Part shown: positions 12,486-23,354 of the stretch, piece after piece | How the letters are laid out: each line of letters starts with the position of its first letter | Position numbering within the stretch: position 1 is the first letter of the stretch | Origin: Aradus depressus | Taxonomy: Eukaryota; Arthropoda; Insecta; Hemiptera; Aradidae | DNA: 64,000 bases | Assembly: GCA_963662175.1 (NCBI GenBank) | Contig: OY759217.1 | Span: forward strand, 20,276,562 to 20,340,561 | Direction: 5' to 3' | Notes under the pieces: generated by a model | Seen by the model: the letters and a program-made list of their open reading frames with translations, nothing else | What the model was told of the DNA's origin: nothing | Database searches by the model: none | Translations under genes and position numbers: made by a program

Positions 12486-12625
12486 GAGAGTTTGATAAAA
12501 AAAAAACATAATCATTACATCGGCAGTTATTTACATCTCACAAAATTTACTATGATGATTCAGAAGCTCCTCTGGATTGGTTTTGGAGGGAGAGCGAAAA
12601 CGTTATTGATTAATTCGCTTTAGGG
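12486..12625 (+). repeat. family A repeat, 3' half
   Basis: It has CATTACATCGGCAGTTATTT, ACAAAATTTACTATGATGATTC, GGTTTTGGAGGGAGAGCGAA and the terminus TTAGGGAAGTA. It abuts the palindrome. Confidence 0.7.
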
Positions 12626-13164
12626 AAGTATAATAATATTAAAAAACTTGAAATTCTGGTGAAAACACAATATCAAATTTCTAACCAAATATATAACGTC
12701 TTCTATGCTTTATTTAGCTGACAAAGTAAAAATAAATTGAAAGGTACATACAAGACGCAACAATAGGTTTACTGGTTCTATCCACAGAGCCCTAAAATGG
12801 ATTCCAAAGTTCATGTTTTACCGTTTGAACAGATTTGTATCGAACAGGGACACACTTTGCTCGGTACGTTCACTGAGATCTGAAGAGAGAAACCTGTGAA
12901 GGGCCACCGAAACAATTTTCATGTTTACTTCCCTTCGCTCTATATAACTCCCAACCTAATTGAACCTATTCAACATGAATACCTCTCCAAATATATGCAG
13001 ATATTTTAACTACCCATTCTATCCACAAACAAACTAAATGTTCACAAGCAAACTATTACTTCATTCAAGAGAATTTGAATATTTTAAAAGTTGAATAATT
13101 TAAATTACTTCTTCATAACTGAAGATTGAGAAAGAACTTTTTTTTTTGTTTTAAGATAAGAGTA
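12626..13164. other. unassigned AT-rich sequence
   Basis: No gene recognised. Confidence 0.5.
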
Positions 13165-13318
13165 TTCATGAAAAAAAGTCGTAGGTGAATCACCGGCTAT
13201 GGACATCCCCAGCACAAATCAATCAATTACAGTTTCGCTCTCCCTCTACAGTCAATCGACCGTTTGGATTAAAAATATTTGACTTACATAGTGTCTTCTG
13301 AATCCTCACACTAAATGG
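13165..13318 (-). repeat. family A repeat, 3' end, minus strand
   Basis: Reverse reading gives CGACCATTTAGT-type sequence, then GGGAGAGCGAAACTGTAATTG and GCTGGGGATGTCCATAGCCG with GGTGATTCACC next to an A-run-complement. Confidence 0.75.
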
Positions 13319-13320
13319 GT

Positions 13321-13494
13321 CGGCCGATCAACCATGGCGATCTGTTGTAAGCAAGTCATACCGCTTTCTCCAGCCCCCGCCAGGAACTGACAAAGAGGCT
13401 ATAGCGACCACCGGCCGATCAACTAGTGATCGGTTATCCTCCCCTGCCAGTTATGCCGCTCTCTCCCGCCCTCGCCACGAACAGACAAAGAGGC
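13321..13494 (+). repeat. GC-rich 80-bp direct duplication
   Basis: Copies at 13321-13400 and 13412-13494 share CGGCCGATCAAC at the start and GACAAAGAGGCT at the end, with diverged middles. GC content is much higher than in the flanks. Function unknown. Confidence 0.6.
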
Positions 13495-14060
13495 TGAACC
13501 CGTCTCCCACCATTCCGTCGTACTATATTTTTTGACTAATTTGCTGGCCATTTTTAAAAAAATAATATTTTCGTGTTAAGTTTGTCAAAAATTAGAATAA
13601 GCGTTCAGGAGCAATCGCGCTAACGGTGCTACAACTAGCAGGTTTAGTGATGGCAGTGCAAGTCATTCTGTATGTTCTAATAATTTAAAAAGTTAAATGT
13701 GATATAACAACTAAGAATGAAGATTTTATTTATTTATTTCGAAAATATCATATATCAAAGAGTGTTATTCATAAAAAAGTATGTTCTCTGATGTATGTCA
13801 AGTATTGTGTGATCATTCCTTTTTCCAGTCTTTTACTTATTTATTTATAACATACGCTAGCTTGAAGAGCACCATAACCCCCTGATCCACACCCTGTTCA
13901 TCGGCCATTTTCCTGACAAACCCTGGTGGAGACTGAAGCGAACCTGGAATAGAGGCGTCCCCCTATAAAATACACTCCTACATCCCAACATCTCCCATAG
14001 TTACGTTCTGGGGAAATATCACTCTCTTTTCTCCTTCACGCCTCAAATGTCATTTTTAGT
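13495..14060. other. unassigned sequence
   Basis: No gene recognised. A short GC-richer patch lies at 13865-13980. Confidence 0.45.
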
Positions 14061-14412
14061 TCCTCGGCTACACGAAGTATATAACAAGTTTTGTGATCGG
14101 TCAGAAATTCCATGTTGAGTTTTCACCATAATTTCATAAAATATATAATATATTTCCTGTGTGTATGTATGTTTTTTAACTCGATATCTCATGAATATGT
14201 AGACACAAAATGTTATATGTATATATCCATGTATATGAGGGGCTCAACTCAAAAACCTTAATATCTGCCAATGTTTCGAAATGAAATTTAGTAAAAGAAA
14301 GTAGAAGTTTCTGTATGAGATGATTAAAAACGTCGATTCATATTAGGGGGAGAGCAAAACTTAGTTGATATATTCGTGCTGTGGAAGTACATTGCCGGTG
14401 ATTCACCGACAC
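14061..14412 (+). repeat. family A repeat, nearly full length
   Basis: The head GATCGGTCAGAAATTCCATG and TTGAGTTTTCACC is followed by a CTCGATATCTCATGAATATG block, one body unit and the terminus GTGCTGTGGAAGTACATTGC. Confidence 0.75.
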
Positions 14413-15621
14413 TTTTCATGGTATATATTGTTACCAACTGAATATTTTTTTGTTTGTCAGTAAGTCATTTCATGTATTCATTGTAAAATGTTCCGAGACA
14501 AGTTCCATTTAGTAACCATAACATTCAAACTTACTATTCATTTTTAATTTCATTATAGATTAATTGAGTTCATATGTATATTTTCATTTAAAGAATTTGT
14601 TGTGGTCGTTTTGTGTTTAAAAGTAGTTTTCTTAGTGTTTCAAAGTTATTCTAATATTGTTAGTAATCAGTCGAGGGAATGTTTTAGGTTAAGAGATTGT
14701 TTTACATAAAGTAATCAGATAACACCTTCCAAACAGTTCTAATTCTGCTCAAAATATGACAATTAATGCAATTTTTCTAGACTTCAGAAATTCTATATAT
14801 ATTTTTGAAGATAGGTCAGTCAGTAGTTCTATGGATTGAGTTAGTGGCAATGACCAGTTAGTCAGTTAAGATGTAAATAGTTGTCAATGTTTATAAGATC
14901 TATTATATGGTGGTAAATTAGTTAATTAAAATGTAAGGAATGTTGTTTATTTTTGATTTGAGTGATTTTTATTATTTATATAAAAACAATTGTATGCGTT
15001 CTCATCACAATTAGCTTTCTAAAACTGGCCGGATCGTGAAGCCTGTACTATTTGAATAATATAGAATAAAGTGTTACTCACTGTAGTGTGGATTATTTAT
15101 TTCAGAAGTTGAAAGTCTGTGACGATAGTATGCCTTGTGACAAGTGTATGTTTTGACCTGAAACGCAAATTTTTTAAGGAAATTTTGAAATACTAGTCGA
15201 AAAAAATCTAGTCTTTCAGAAACTATCAAAATGCTTCTTCAAGACGAGGAGGCAAGAAAAAACTGGAATCGGGGAAAAAATTTAGTTTTTTTTCAGCATG
15301 TGTTAATATTTGTTACTTTCTTATTCCATTTTCAGGGAAAAATTAACAACAACATTACGATCTTCTAATTGAAGAACGAATCCCATGATATCTATATGCG
15401 GTTTACCGTTCAGTAAACATCGAGAGAGGCCTCACCTTCAAAAAGACCTAAAAAACAGGTTTTCCAAAGTTATACCTATCACAGACAGAAAATCAAAAGA
15501 AGGGGGTCTTTGCGCCAAGACAAATCGAATGATATCCATGATGGCATATGTGGCTTCAATTTATTTTCGAAAAAAAATTTCACTAAAAAACCTTTTTATA
15601 TAAAATATAAAGCAAATAATG
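14413..15621. other. AT-rich intergenic sequence
   Basis: No gene recognised. The plus-strand frame at 15385-15603 is basic and low in complexity and ends in the following SINE. Confidence 0.45.
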
Positions 15622-15941
15622 TTTATTATTATGACTCCTGGCCGGGCTTTAATTACGAGGTCATATCGACGACTAGCAGAGCACTTTTTCGTAGCTCTGG
15701 TGGATATAAGCCCGACACAACAATGGGAGTCCTAACTTTTGCCTACATAGGTTTATTCACTTAGGGTAGGGGTCTTTAACGAGTACCTGTCAAGAGTACA
15801 GGCTCGGGACCAGCGCTTAACGTCCTATCCGAAGGAAAAGAAGAGGTTTTTTCACTTCCCAGATAAAAAACATAAAAGCCTCGGCCGGGTTATGAACCCG
15901 CGATCTTAAGCTCAGTAGGCTAGAACACTACTGGCGCCCTC
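15622..15941 (-). repeat. tRNA-derived SINE B copy
   Basis: Near full length. On the minus strand it starts GAGGGCGCCAGTAGTG. It shows the B-box GGGTTCATAACCC region, a TTTTTTATCTGGGAAGTG hairpin and the conserved GGCTCGGGACC-type core, and it ends at ATAATAA. Confidence 0.75.
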
Positions 15942-16991
15942 AAAAAATAATGTTAGAATATTTGCGAAAATTATAATAATAATAATGAAGATTATATCTA
16001 TGCGCTCCACTGACCTCAAGTATTTTACCAATGGAAAACTCTGGAAAAGGCAGATCAAGTGGTAGTTATCAGACAAGAAGTACATGGGTTATGACAAAGT
16101 TACAAATCAGATGCTGCTCAGACGCACGACCGAAACCATAAGGTTTTTTTTATCGGTCTTTAACCTACAAATCCCTAATAACGGAGGAGGAAGTTCTGAA
16201 GATAGGCCACACAAGGCTGACCCTTGTCTATATGAGATCTACGGTGCAACGAGGAAGTGTCAGCAACTGAAGCCGTAGCATCCTCAGGTGGAAATGAAGA
16301 AGACGAAGAGAAACACCGTAAGACCAAGGTGTTAAGGCGCTGAATTAATCATAAATAAAAATAATAATAAACAACTGAAATGTGTAATAATTATACAAAA
16401 CAATATATTTTCATGAATGTAAAGTTATTCATAGTAATTTTTGGGAAATGCAAGATAAACCTGCTAGTGTTCATAAAATATCTAGTGGACTAATAGTAGG
16501 TTGGCTAAGTACGTACGTGCTGACGGGGACCGACGGAAGGGGCTTCATGCGACACTGTCAAGGTTCGAGGGTAGAATGCCGCCACCCCTCCTATCTGTTG
16601 CTCCACCTCCACCCCCCACAGCCACCCCACCCCCAGCAAATCCCCCCCTCGCCCCCATCCCTCCCTTCTCCCTATTAAGCGCTATTTAAACAAAAGTGCA
16701 ACGTTTATCAAACCAAGGGACACCGCATCTTTCTGATTTATATCCACTCCTTGTCTTTTTAAGTCAACTTTTCACTTAGCTATTTTAAATTTCCCGGGCT
16801 TGAGAAAAGGGTTAGAAATCTTTAAGAGGTTCCTCTCGTCTAAAATACAAAACAAATTTTTATGGTAATTTTTAAGATCTTGGGCAATGAAGAGGCCAAC
16901 GTGATTTAACACGAGAATTTCTTTTGAAATAAAATATATTTTCGTAGAAACAAAAGTCATTAAATTTAATGAATCCCTAATTTATTTTTCT
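15942..16991. other. unassigned sequence with a C-rich tract
   Basis: Positions 16565-16670 are strongly C-rich (CCACCC, CCCCCC motifs). Overlapping proline-rich frames there look spurious. No gene recognised. Confidence 0.45.
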
Positions 16992-16992
16992 A

Positions 16993-17160
16993 CTAGCAAG
17001 TTACCCGGCATTGCCCTTGGCTAATTTTGATATAATATGTAATATAGTAACTCAACACAACTATATTCATCATTTTTATTATTTCTCAGAAAAAAAATTG
17101 TTGTAATTTATAACTAATATATGCCTTCATAATAATCAATCATATGTCTTTATAACACTT
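16993..17160 (-). mobile_element. Helitron 3' terminus, minus strand
   Basis: Reverse reading gives CCAAGGGCAATGCCGGGTAA, CTTG, CTAG then T: a GC hairpin followed by CTAG. The 5' end is not identified, and the given right limit is approximate. Confidence 0.55.
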
Positions 17161-17211
17161 CCCCTCCTTCCGAAGCTGATGAGCAGGAGCGCAGCTGATT
17201 TTACTGATTCA

Positions 17212-17400
17212 CTAGCAGTTTACCCGGCGTTGCACGAGGATAATTTTGATATAATACCTTACCCACTAGCGCACCCACAATTACAAATTTTCGGACGTTT
17301 CCTAAAATTTACAAGTTGGCGGCCATCAGGAGAGCTAAAAATCTTCCATATACCCTGGCGCCTCCACACTTTCATTCTGGAATGATCAAATTTGACCTAT
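17212..17400 (-). mobile_element. second Helitron 3' terminus, minus strand
   Basis: Reverse reading gives CTCGTGCAACGCCGGGTAAA, CTG, CTAG then T. It lies 216 bp from the preceding terminus in the same orientation, so two related elements are nested or in tandem. The right limit is approximate. Confidence 0.55.
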
Positions 17401-17639
17401 AAATGAGGTTTATAAAATACGTAAAAATTCACGAAAAAGACTGCACTGGATGTATGCATTGATGTACACTTAAAAAAAATTATATCTCAAAAGATGGAAG
17501 CGGGATCGCAAATTGAAGGTAATGACGCAGTTAGCCGTTAGTCCAGCTTAGCAGCTTTCAGTGGTGATAAAATCCACAAGCCATCCCTGTTCATTCTGGG
17601 ATGATAATATTTTATCTATTATTGTTGTTTGGTAGCCAA

Positions 17640-18322
17640 AAGGGCAAAAAGCAAAAATCAGCACTGAATCACCGTCGATGTACTTCCTGAAACGTTTTCG
17701 CTCACCCTTTGGATCCTTTTAATCGATTTGGTTAAATATCGATAGATGTCTATACTCAAGAACTTTTAAATCATCATATTTATTTTCCTGTCGATAAATT
17801 CATTATTTCGGCTGTAATTTGAGTTTTTGTGTTAAGCCCTACCTTCCCCCATTGCTTCTAATCCACTGTCCTTATACCTGATTTAACTAGAAATCTGTTC
17901 TGAATATACTATGATATGATATTTTGTGTGACTTTCACAGATCACACAGACAGACAGGAATTTCTTTCCATTTTTCGTGTAAGTTGAAATATATCGGGAC
18001 ATCTGAATCCTCATACTTCATTTTGTGTCGAAATATTCATTCTATTGGTAGATATCGTGTCGACTAACACACAGACAGACGTGAAATTGTTTTATTTTTA
18101 TTTTCGGAACAATTTTTGGGTTAAGCCTCCTAATCCCCCTTTTCCTTCGACTAATATGGCTGAAAATGAATGCGTATTGTCCTTAGAGTGTTTAAATTAA
18201 ACTTGTGAAATTTCATGTTGTTGCATCCGGAGGTATCGTGTTCAGTTAACAAACAGACATACATGACATTTTTTCTTATTTTTAAGTGGGTCGGAAAATA
18301 TGCGGTGGGGAGGAGTGATACA

Positions 18323-18355
<33 letters not shown>

Positions 18356-18430
18356 TGCCTCAAGGAATGGGCTGGACTTATTTTTGTTACAGTTGTTTTT
18401 GTGAATATGAACCTACAATTCATTGTGTGA
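17640..18430 (-). repeat. family A repeat, minus strand, several body units
   Basis: TCGATAAATTCATTATTTCGG, TTTTGTGTTAAGCCCTACC and TTGTGTCGAAATATTCATTC mark successive reverse body units. The CACACAGACAGAC block near the 5' head is also present. A 28-A run lies at 18329-18355. Confidence 0.6.
18329..18355 (+). repeat. poly-A tract
   Basis: This is a homopolymer run inside a family A region. Frames across it encode poly-K or poly-F and are spurious. Confidence 0.9.
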
Positions 18431-18799
18431 TCTGCGCCCCCACTTCTCTATAATTTATATTTCTTGTTATAAAAATTTCAATTAATCTATTGAATAATAC
18501 GTCCTGTTATTAAATGTAATATTTTTCGGATTTATTCAATTTATCCAAGCAAATAAATAATCGAACAGGTAAAAATAAAAAGTTCAGAGTTCCCCTCGCC
18601 CCCCCATGTATGAGCTTTGTGATGATCCATTAACGGAAATGTTTCTCCATTAGCGTTAATCTTCTTAAAAACATCTCTCAAAGTTTTTCATTTTTATTTT
18701 TAAATTTTAGAAAAACATGTTAAAAATGAAACATTTGGTCTGAATCAAATTCCATGTTGAAAAATGAAATCATCTATATCCAATTTTATCTTTATTTCA

Positions 18800-18870
18800 C
18801 TCTTTGTGACATGAAGAAGGGGTGTAATCACCCCGAAACATTCTTTGAAAGAAGACATATAAGGTTATAT
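18800..18870 (+). ncRNA. degenerate hammerhead-like motif P4
   Basis: ATGAAGA (18811-18817), one A, a perfect 6-bp hairpin GGGGTG/CACCCC with TAAT loop, then GAAA (18835-18838). The first core base is A instead of C, and no stem I is evident. Confidence 0.4.
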
Positions 18871-19500
18871 ATATATAAGATATTTAGAAATATGAAAAAA
18901 AAAAAATGATGTGGGTATAATAGGACTTTCATACACACCAACCACATTTTTACAGATCACTCTCCTCCAAGAAAATTGAATCGTGAAATTGTTGAAAACT
19001 CGATCTTAGATTTTCGCATGATTACAATACTTCCTTATACTTTTAGTATGTAAGTTGATGGAAAATGAGTGTTTGGATAAAAGGTTATTTCTTGTTCAAT
19101 TTGTTAGATTATATTAAAGTTTCAATATTTCAATATTATAAAGTGTTTACAATATAACCCAGTGTTTATAATTGGTGACGAGGATGGGATATGAACCCAC
19201 GCGTGCATAGCACATTGGATTGGATCACATCACACATGAGGTTATCACCATCGATATATATCATTAGTCCGTGGACCGTAATTTGAGTTCAGTATTTTAT
19301 TGCAACAACAAATAAAAGAAAATTGTAAGAAGTTAAACGGTGAACGATGAATTGAAAAATTAATACAATTTTTTTTAATTGTTGAAATTTGAAACGAGTA
19401 CTTTGAATCGATACAAGTAATATCTATTCGACACGTACTTGGTATCGATACAAGTAATATCTATTCGATACTTTACTTGTATTTGCTTGTATCGATAGTT
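18871..19500. other. unassigned AT-rich sequence
   Basis: TCGATACAAGTAATATCTATTCGATA-like units occur twice between 19400 and 19500. 18980-19040 resembles the end of the repeat seen at 41.5 and 47.7 kb (GAAAACTCGATCT..GATTTTCGC). No gene. Confidence 0.4.
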
Positions 19501-19620
19501 CCCAATCTATGCATGTTGATTCATAGCCCAAAGGGTCCATTGTTTTCGGTGGGAGAGCGAATACTTAATTAATTCGCGCTGGGGAAGTACATTGCCGGTG
19601 ATTCACCTACGACCCTTTTC
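19501..19620 (+). repeat. family A repeat, 3' end
   Basis: GGTGGGAGAGCGAATACTTA and GCTGGGGAAGTACATTGCCG then GTGATTCACCTACGACCC. Confidence 0.8.
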
Positions 19621-19639
19621 ATATAATTATTATTTATTA

Positions 19640-19735
19640 CATATGGGTTTAGATTCTAGGAATTAATATCGCTTGATGTATTTAATCCATAAGCTACTCT
19701 TTACAATGTTATGGTTTAACGGAAATGGACATACT
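19640..19735 (+). repeat. dispersed 3' tail element
   Basis: TCTAGGAATTAATATCGC to ATGGTTTAACGGAAATG matches 1815-1945. It lies directly before the Jockey-like fragment. Confidence 0.45.
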
Positions 19736-19741
19736 GATCAC

Positions 19742-20030
19742 AAATATACGGTTCAGCAAAAATATACAACATCAAACGAATTCAGGCGTTTCAGTCAAAA
19801 ACCCTCAGACTAATAACCCAGTGCCTAACATACATAAACAACAGAACACTTCATAACGATATTATGACACACACAGTAAAAACTACTTACATATGGTTTT
19901 TTAGAAAACTTTACACACATACAAACCCAGAAATACGTACTTAATCTTCACAACACTTACCACAAAACCCCTCACGAAGGTTGAAGAGAAGATGGAACCG
20001 CGACTTACTGCCATCCTAAATCGTATTCGT
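19742..20030 (+). pseudogene. Jockey-like LINE, C-terminal RT fragment
   Basis: It aligns by eye with the better preserved fragment at 61274-61642. IYGSAKI, RIQAFQSKTLR, NRTLHNDIM and the final RRLKRRWNRDLL-type end can be read with several frame changes. The 5' part is lost. Confidence 0.65.
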
Positions 20031-20091
20031 TCTTAAATTTTTTTTTACATCATTTCCCTTTACTTTTATCATCTCTCTTACCCATCCATTT

Positions 20092-20298
20092 GGGGGCCAT
20101 GGTGGCCGTGCGGGCTAGAGCGTAGGGCTTTGGTCGCATGGTCTCACCATGGTTTGCGGGTTCGAATCCCGTCCGGGAGTGAGTTTTAAAAGTGAAATAA
20201 AACTCACTCCCGGGGCCATGGATGTCTTAAATAATTATATATAACACATTGACATGGCTAATATGCACCGTACATAAAGCCAAAAAAAAAAAAATTAT
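20092..20298 (+). repeat. tRNA-derived SINE C, full-length copy
   Basis: The head GGGGGCCATGGTGGCCGTGC resembles an A-box region. A perfect B-box core GGTTCGAATCC follows at about 20159. Next is a ~16-bp hairpin (CCGGGAGTGAGTTTTA paired with its complement), then GGGGCCATGGAT and ACATGGCTAATATGCA. It ends in A-rich and TTA repeats. It is not a functional tRNA. Confidence 0.8.
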
Positions 20299-20652
20299 TA
20301 TTATTATTATCGATAATAAGTTATTTACATGGTTGAAATCTACTTTATAATTTGCATTGAATGATACTATTTTAAACAAAAGCACTTTACAATACGTTAA
20401 AAAAATATGTTCAAAATCTGGTGTTCAGATCAAAGCCAGCTATCTTCATCAGTTCAGAAGATAACCTGAACATTTCGAAAATTAACGTTCAGCATTTTTC
20501 GCGCAAGGACACAGATGCACTTTGCTGAATCCGAATGAAACATATAGATACATCATGCAGGTGAGGGAAGGGTTGGAATTTCAACTATGAAGTCTCCGTG
20601 TCTTTACAGTTAAGTACTTTTTTGAATTATTTAAAAAAAAATTAATCATAAC
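20299..20652. other. AT-rich flank of the RTE insertion
   Basis: No gene. 20437-20490 (CAGAAGATAACCTGAACATT, TCGAAAA) loosely resembles the hammerhead-like motif but cannot be folded convincingly. Confidence 0.4.
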
Positions 20653-20663
20653 ACTGAATGCAT

Positions 20664-23343
20664 CGACCAGAGACTCTGTGTGCTGCGGCTGCGGGGGCGA
20701 TGGTTCAACATCAGCATAGTGAATGTCTATGCGCCCACTGAAGACAAGGAGGACACCGAGAAGGATGCTTTCTATGACAAGCTGGACCAAGTACTAGATG
20801 AGGTGCCGAGGTACGATGTGAAAATCGTGACAGGGGACCTAAACGCCAAAATCGGACGTGAGACGGGGTTCTGTCCAACGATTGGGAAACATAGCCTGCA
20901 TGACGTCAGCAATGACAACGGCATAAGATGCGTATCTATGGCCGCATCGAAGGGGATCGTAGTCTGCAGCACAATGTTTCCTCACAAGAGAATCCACAAG
21001 GCCACCTGGAAGTCTTGGGATGGTAAGACAGCAAACCAAATTGATCATGTTCTCATCGACCAAAGACATAGGAGCAGCATCAGGGATGTGAGGAGTTGTC
21101 GGGGAGCTGATTGTGACTCGGACCACTTCCTAGTGAAGATTAAATACAACATCCGGCTGAAAGTACTCGAAAACACCCACAGAACAGCCAATAAAGCCCG
21201 GTATGAAGTAGAAAACCTCCGAGACGGTGATGTAAACAGCCATTTTTCAAATGGAACTGAAAAACCGTTTCGAGACGTTATGCCCGGAAGATCTATCAGT
21301 AGATCAATACTGGGCCACCATTGAAGAAGGCGTAAGAGAGGTCGCAGAGAGCACTGTGGGTATCAGGAAGAAGAAGGTCAAGAAGTGGTTTACGCCTGAG
21401 TGCCAAGTGTCCGTGGAAAAAAGGAGGGCACTGAGGATTCGATATCTACAGAAGCCGTCTGACCCCATTCTCAAAGAGCAACATGCCATTGCAAGGAAAG
21501 AAGCGCAGAGAACCCTAAGGAGAGCCAAAAGGGAGTACAGGGTGGGTCAGTTGGAGGCCATACAAAACGCATGGGAACATGGGGCGACCAAAGAATTCTA
21601 CCGGGACATCAGGAGTGAGAAACGAGGGTTTCAACCGAGGATGTTCCAGATAAAGGATAAGTCAGGACAACTGGTGGCAGGAAGAAGCGAAATCTTGTCA
21701 GTCTAGAAGGAGTACTTTCAAGAACTGCTCAACCGCCAGGAACCGCGGCACCCAATCCCAAACTGCACTTCACCCACTCCCGAGGTAGAAATAGAGGCGC
21801 CTGACCTTCTAGACGTTTGCCATCAGCAAGATGAAGAGTGGGAAGGCTCCAGGAATGGATAACTTGCCAGCCGAATTATTAAAGAAGGGAGGAAAAAATC
21901 TGGCAGAGGTTCTTTACCAACTCATTGTAAAGATATGGAGAGAGGAAAGAATACCCGATGCTTGGAACACGAGCCTGATACGTCCCTTACTGAAAAAAGG
22001 AAGTAGGACCGAATGCTGCAACTACCGGGGCATATCGTTATTGTCAGTGGCGTATAAGGTCCTCTCAAGAATCCTCCTAACGAAGCTGACCCCCTACTCT
22101 GAAAGCATCCTTGGAGAGTACCAAGCGGGCTTCCGACGTGGAAGAGGCACTTTGGACCAGATATTTGTTCTCAGACAAATTCTGGAAAAGCAATGGGAGA
22201 TGCAACAGGATACCCATGCACTATTCATAGACTTCCGAGCTGCTTATGATTCAATACATCGGAAAAGTTTGTGGGCTATGATGAGAGAATTTAAATTCCC
22301 GGAAAAACGGAGGAAAGAATGGTAAAGGCATGTATCGAAGGAGCAAAAAGCAGAGTTATGGTCCAAGGAGAACTTTCGGAGCCCTTCGATGTTATGAGTG
22401 GCCTCAAGCAAGGTGACTGCCTCTCCCCTCTCCTCTTCAACCTGGCCCTTGAGCGAGTGATAAGGCAGGTGATGAGGAACAAGGAAGGCACCCAGATAGC
22501 CGGAGAAAACGGAGTCCTGGCGTATGCGGATGACGTGGCCTTCTTAGGAAACAGCCCAGAAGAAGTTAAAAGTAAGGCGGGAAAACTACTTAAGCACAGC
22601 TGCAGAGTAGGGCTGGAAGTTAATGTCGACAAGAGCGACTACCTTATAGTCAGTAAGAATATTCATCTGGAGCAGGAATTAAATGTGGGGACCTTCTCCT
22701 TCCCAAGAGTTGAGAACTTCAGGTATCTCGGGTCCACGGTAACTAGCATCAACTCGTTGTTGGAGGAGGTGGACAGAAGACTTCTGCAGGCCCAAAGAGC
22801 GTATTTCTCTGTCATCAAGCTGCTACGGTCCAGAGCCTTGTCAAGGAACCTGAAGTATAGGATCTACAGCTCCATGGTATAGCCCGTTCTGATCTATGGG
22901 TGTGAAACCTGGACCCTGACCTCACATCTGGAGAAACGTTTCCAGACGTTTGAAAATAAAGTGCTGAGGAAGATAGTAGGTCCGGTCAAGGATAGAGAAA
23001 CCCAAGAGTGGAGGATCAGAACCAACAGGGAGCTGAGGGATATCTTCTGGCAACACCCGACCGTAGTTGCAGATATGAAATCACGGCGCTTAAGATGGGC
23101 TGGACACGTGGTGAGAAGCGGACAGCAGACAGCCATAGGACGCATCATGGACGCTCAGGTCCAAGGAGCCAGATCACGAGGAAGACCAAGGCTGAGGTGG
23201 GCTGACCTGGTGAAGAAGGATGCTGTGGAACACCACGTGGTGAACTGGCGACCGGTGGCGCACGACAGATCGCGGTGGAGAAGGCTAGTGTGGGTGGCTA
23301 AGGATCTTCAGGGTTCGTCGCCAACGGAGTAAGAGTAAGTAAG
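20664..23343 (+). pseudogene. 5'-truncated RTE-like LINE (endonuclease and reverse transcriptase)
   Basis: This 2.68-kb insertion starts inside the endonuclease (LRLRGRWFNISIVNVYAP) and ends with an AGTAAGTAAG tail. It is flanked by the 11-bp direct repeat ACTGAATGCAT at 20653-20663 and 23344-23354. Endonuclease motifs TGDLNAKIG, NQIDHVLID and CDSDHFLVK are visible to 21324. The RT part shows NYRGISLLSVAYK, FRRGRGTLDQI, FIDFRAAYDSIHR, GLKQGDCLSPLLF and YADDVAFLG. The C-terminus has RRLRWAGHVVRSG, common in RTE-type proteins. The frame changes near 21250, between 21706 and 21831, and near 22320. In-frame stops lie at 21704 and 22880. The copy is dead, but its motifs are well kept, so it is not ancient. 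Confidence 0.85.
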
Positions 23344-23354
23344 ACTGAATGCAT

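Noticed and set aside
16448..16689. Proline-rich plus-strand frames
   Set aside because: Arise from a C-rich tract in overlapping frames. No codon or domain support.
18151..18430. Frames on both strands across the poly-A run
   Set aside because: Homopolymer translation (poly-K and poly-F) inside a family A repeat.
20437..20490. Additional hammerhead-like motif
   Set aside because: CAGAAGA and GAAAA occur at the right distance, but the intervening bases do not form a stem II hairpin.
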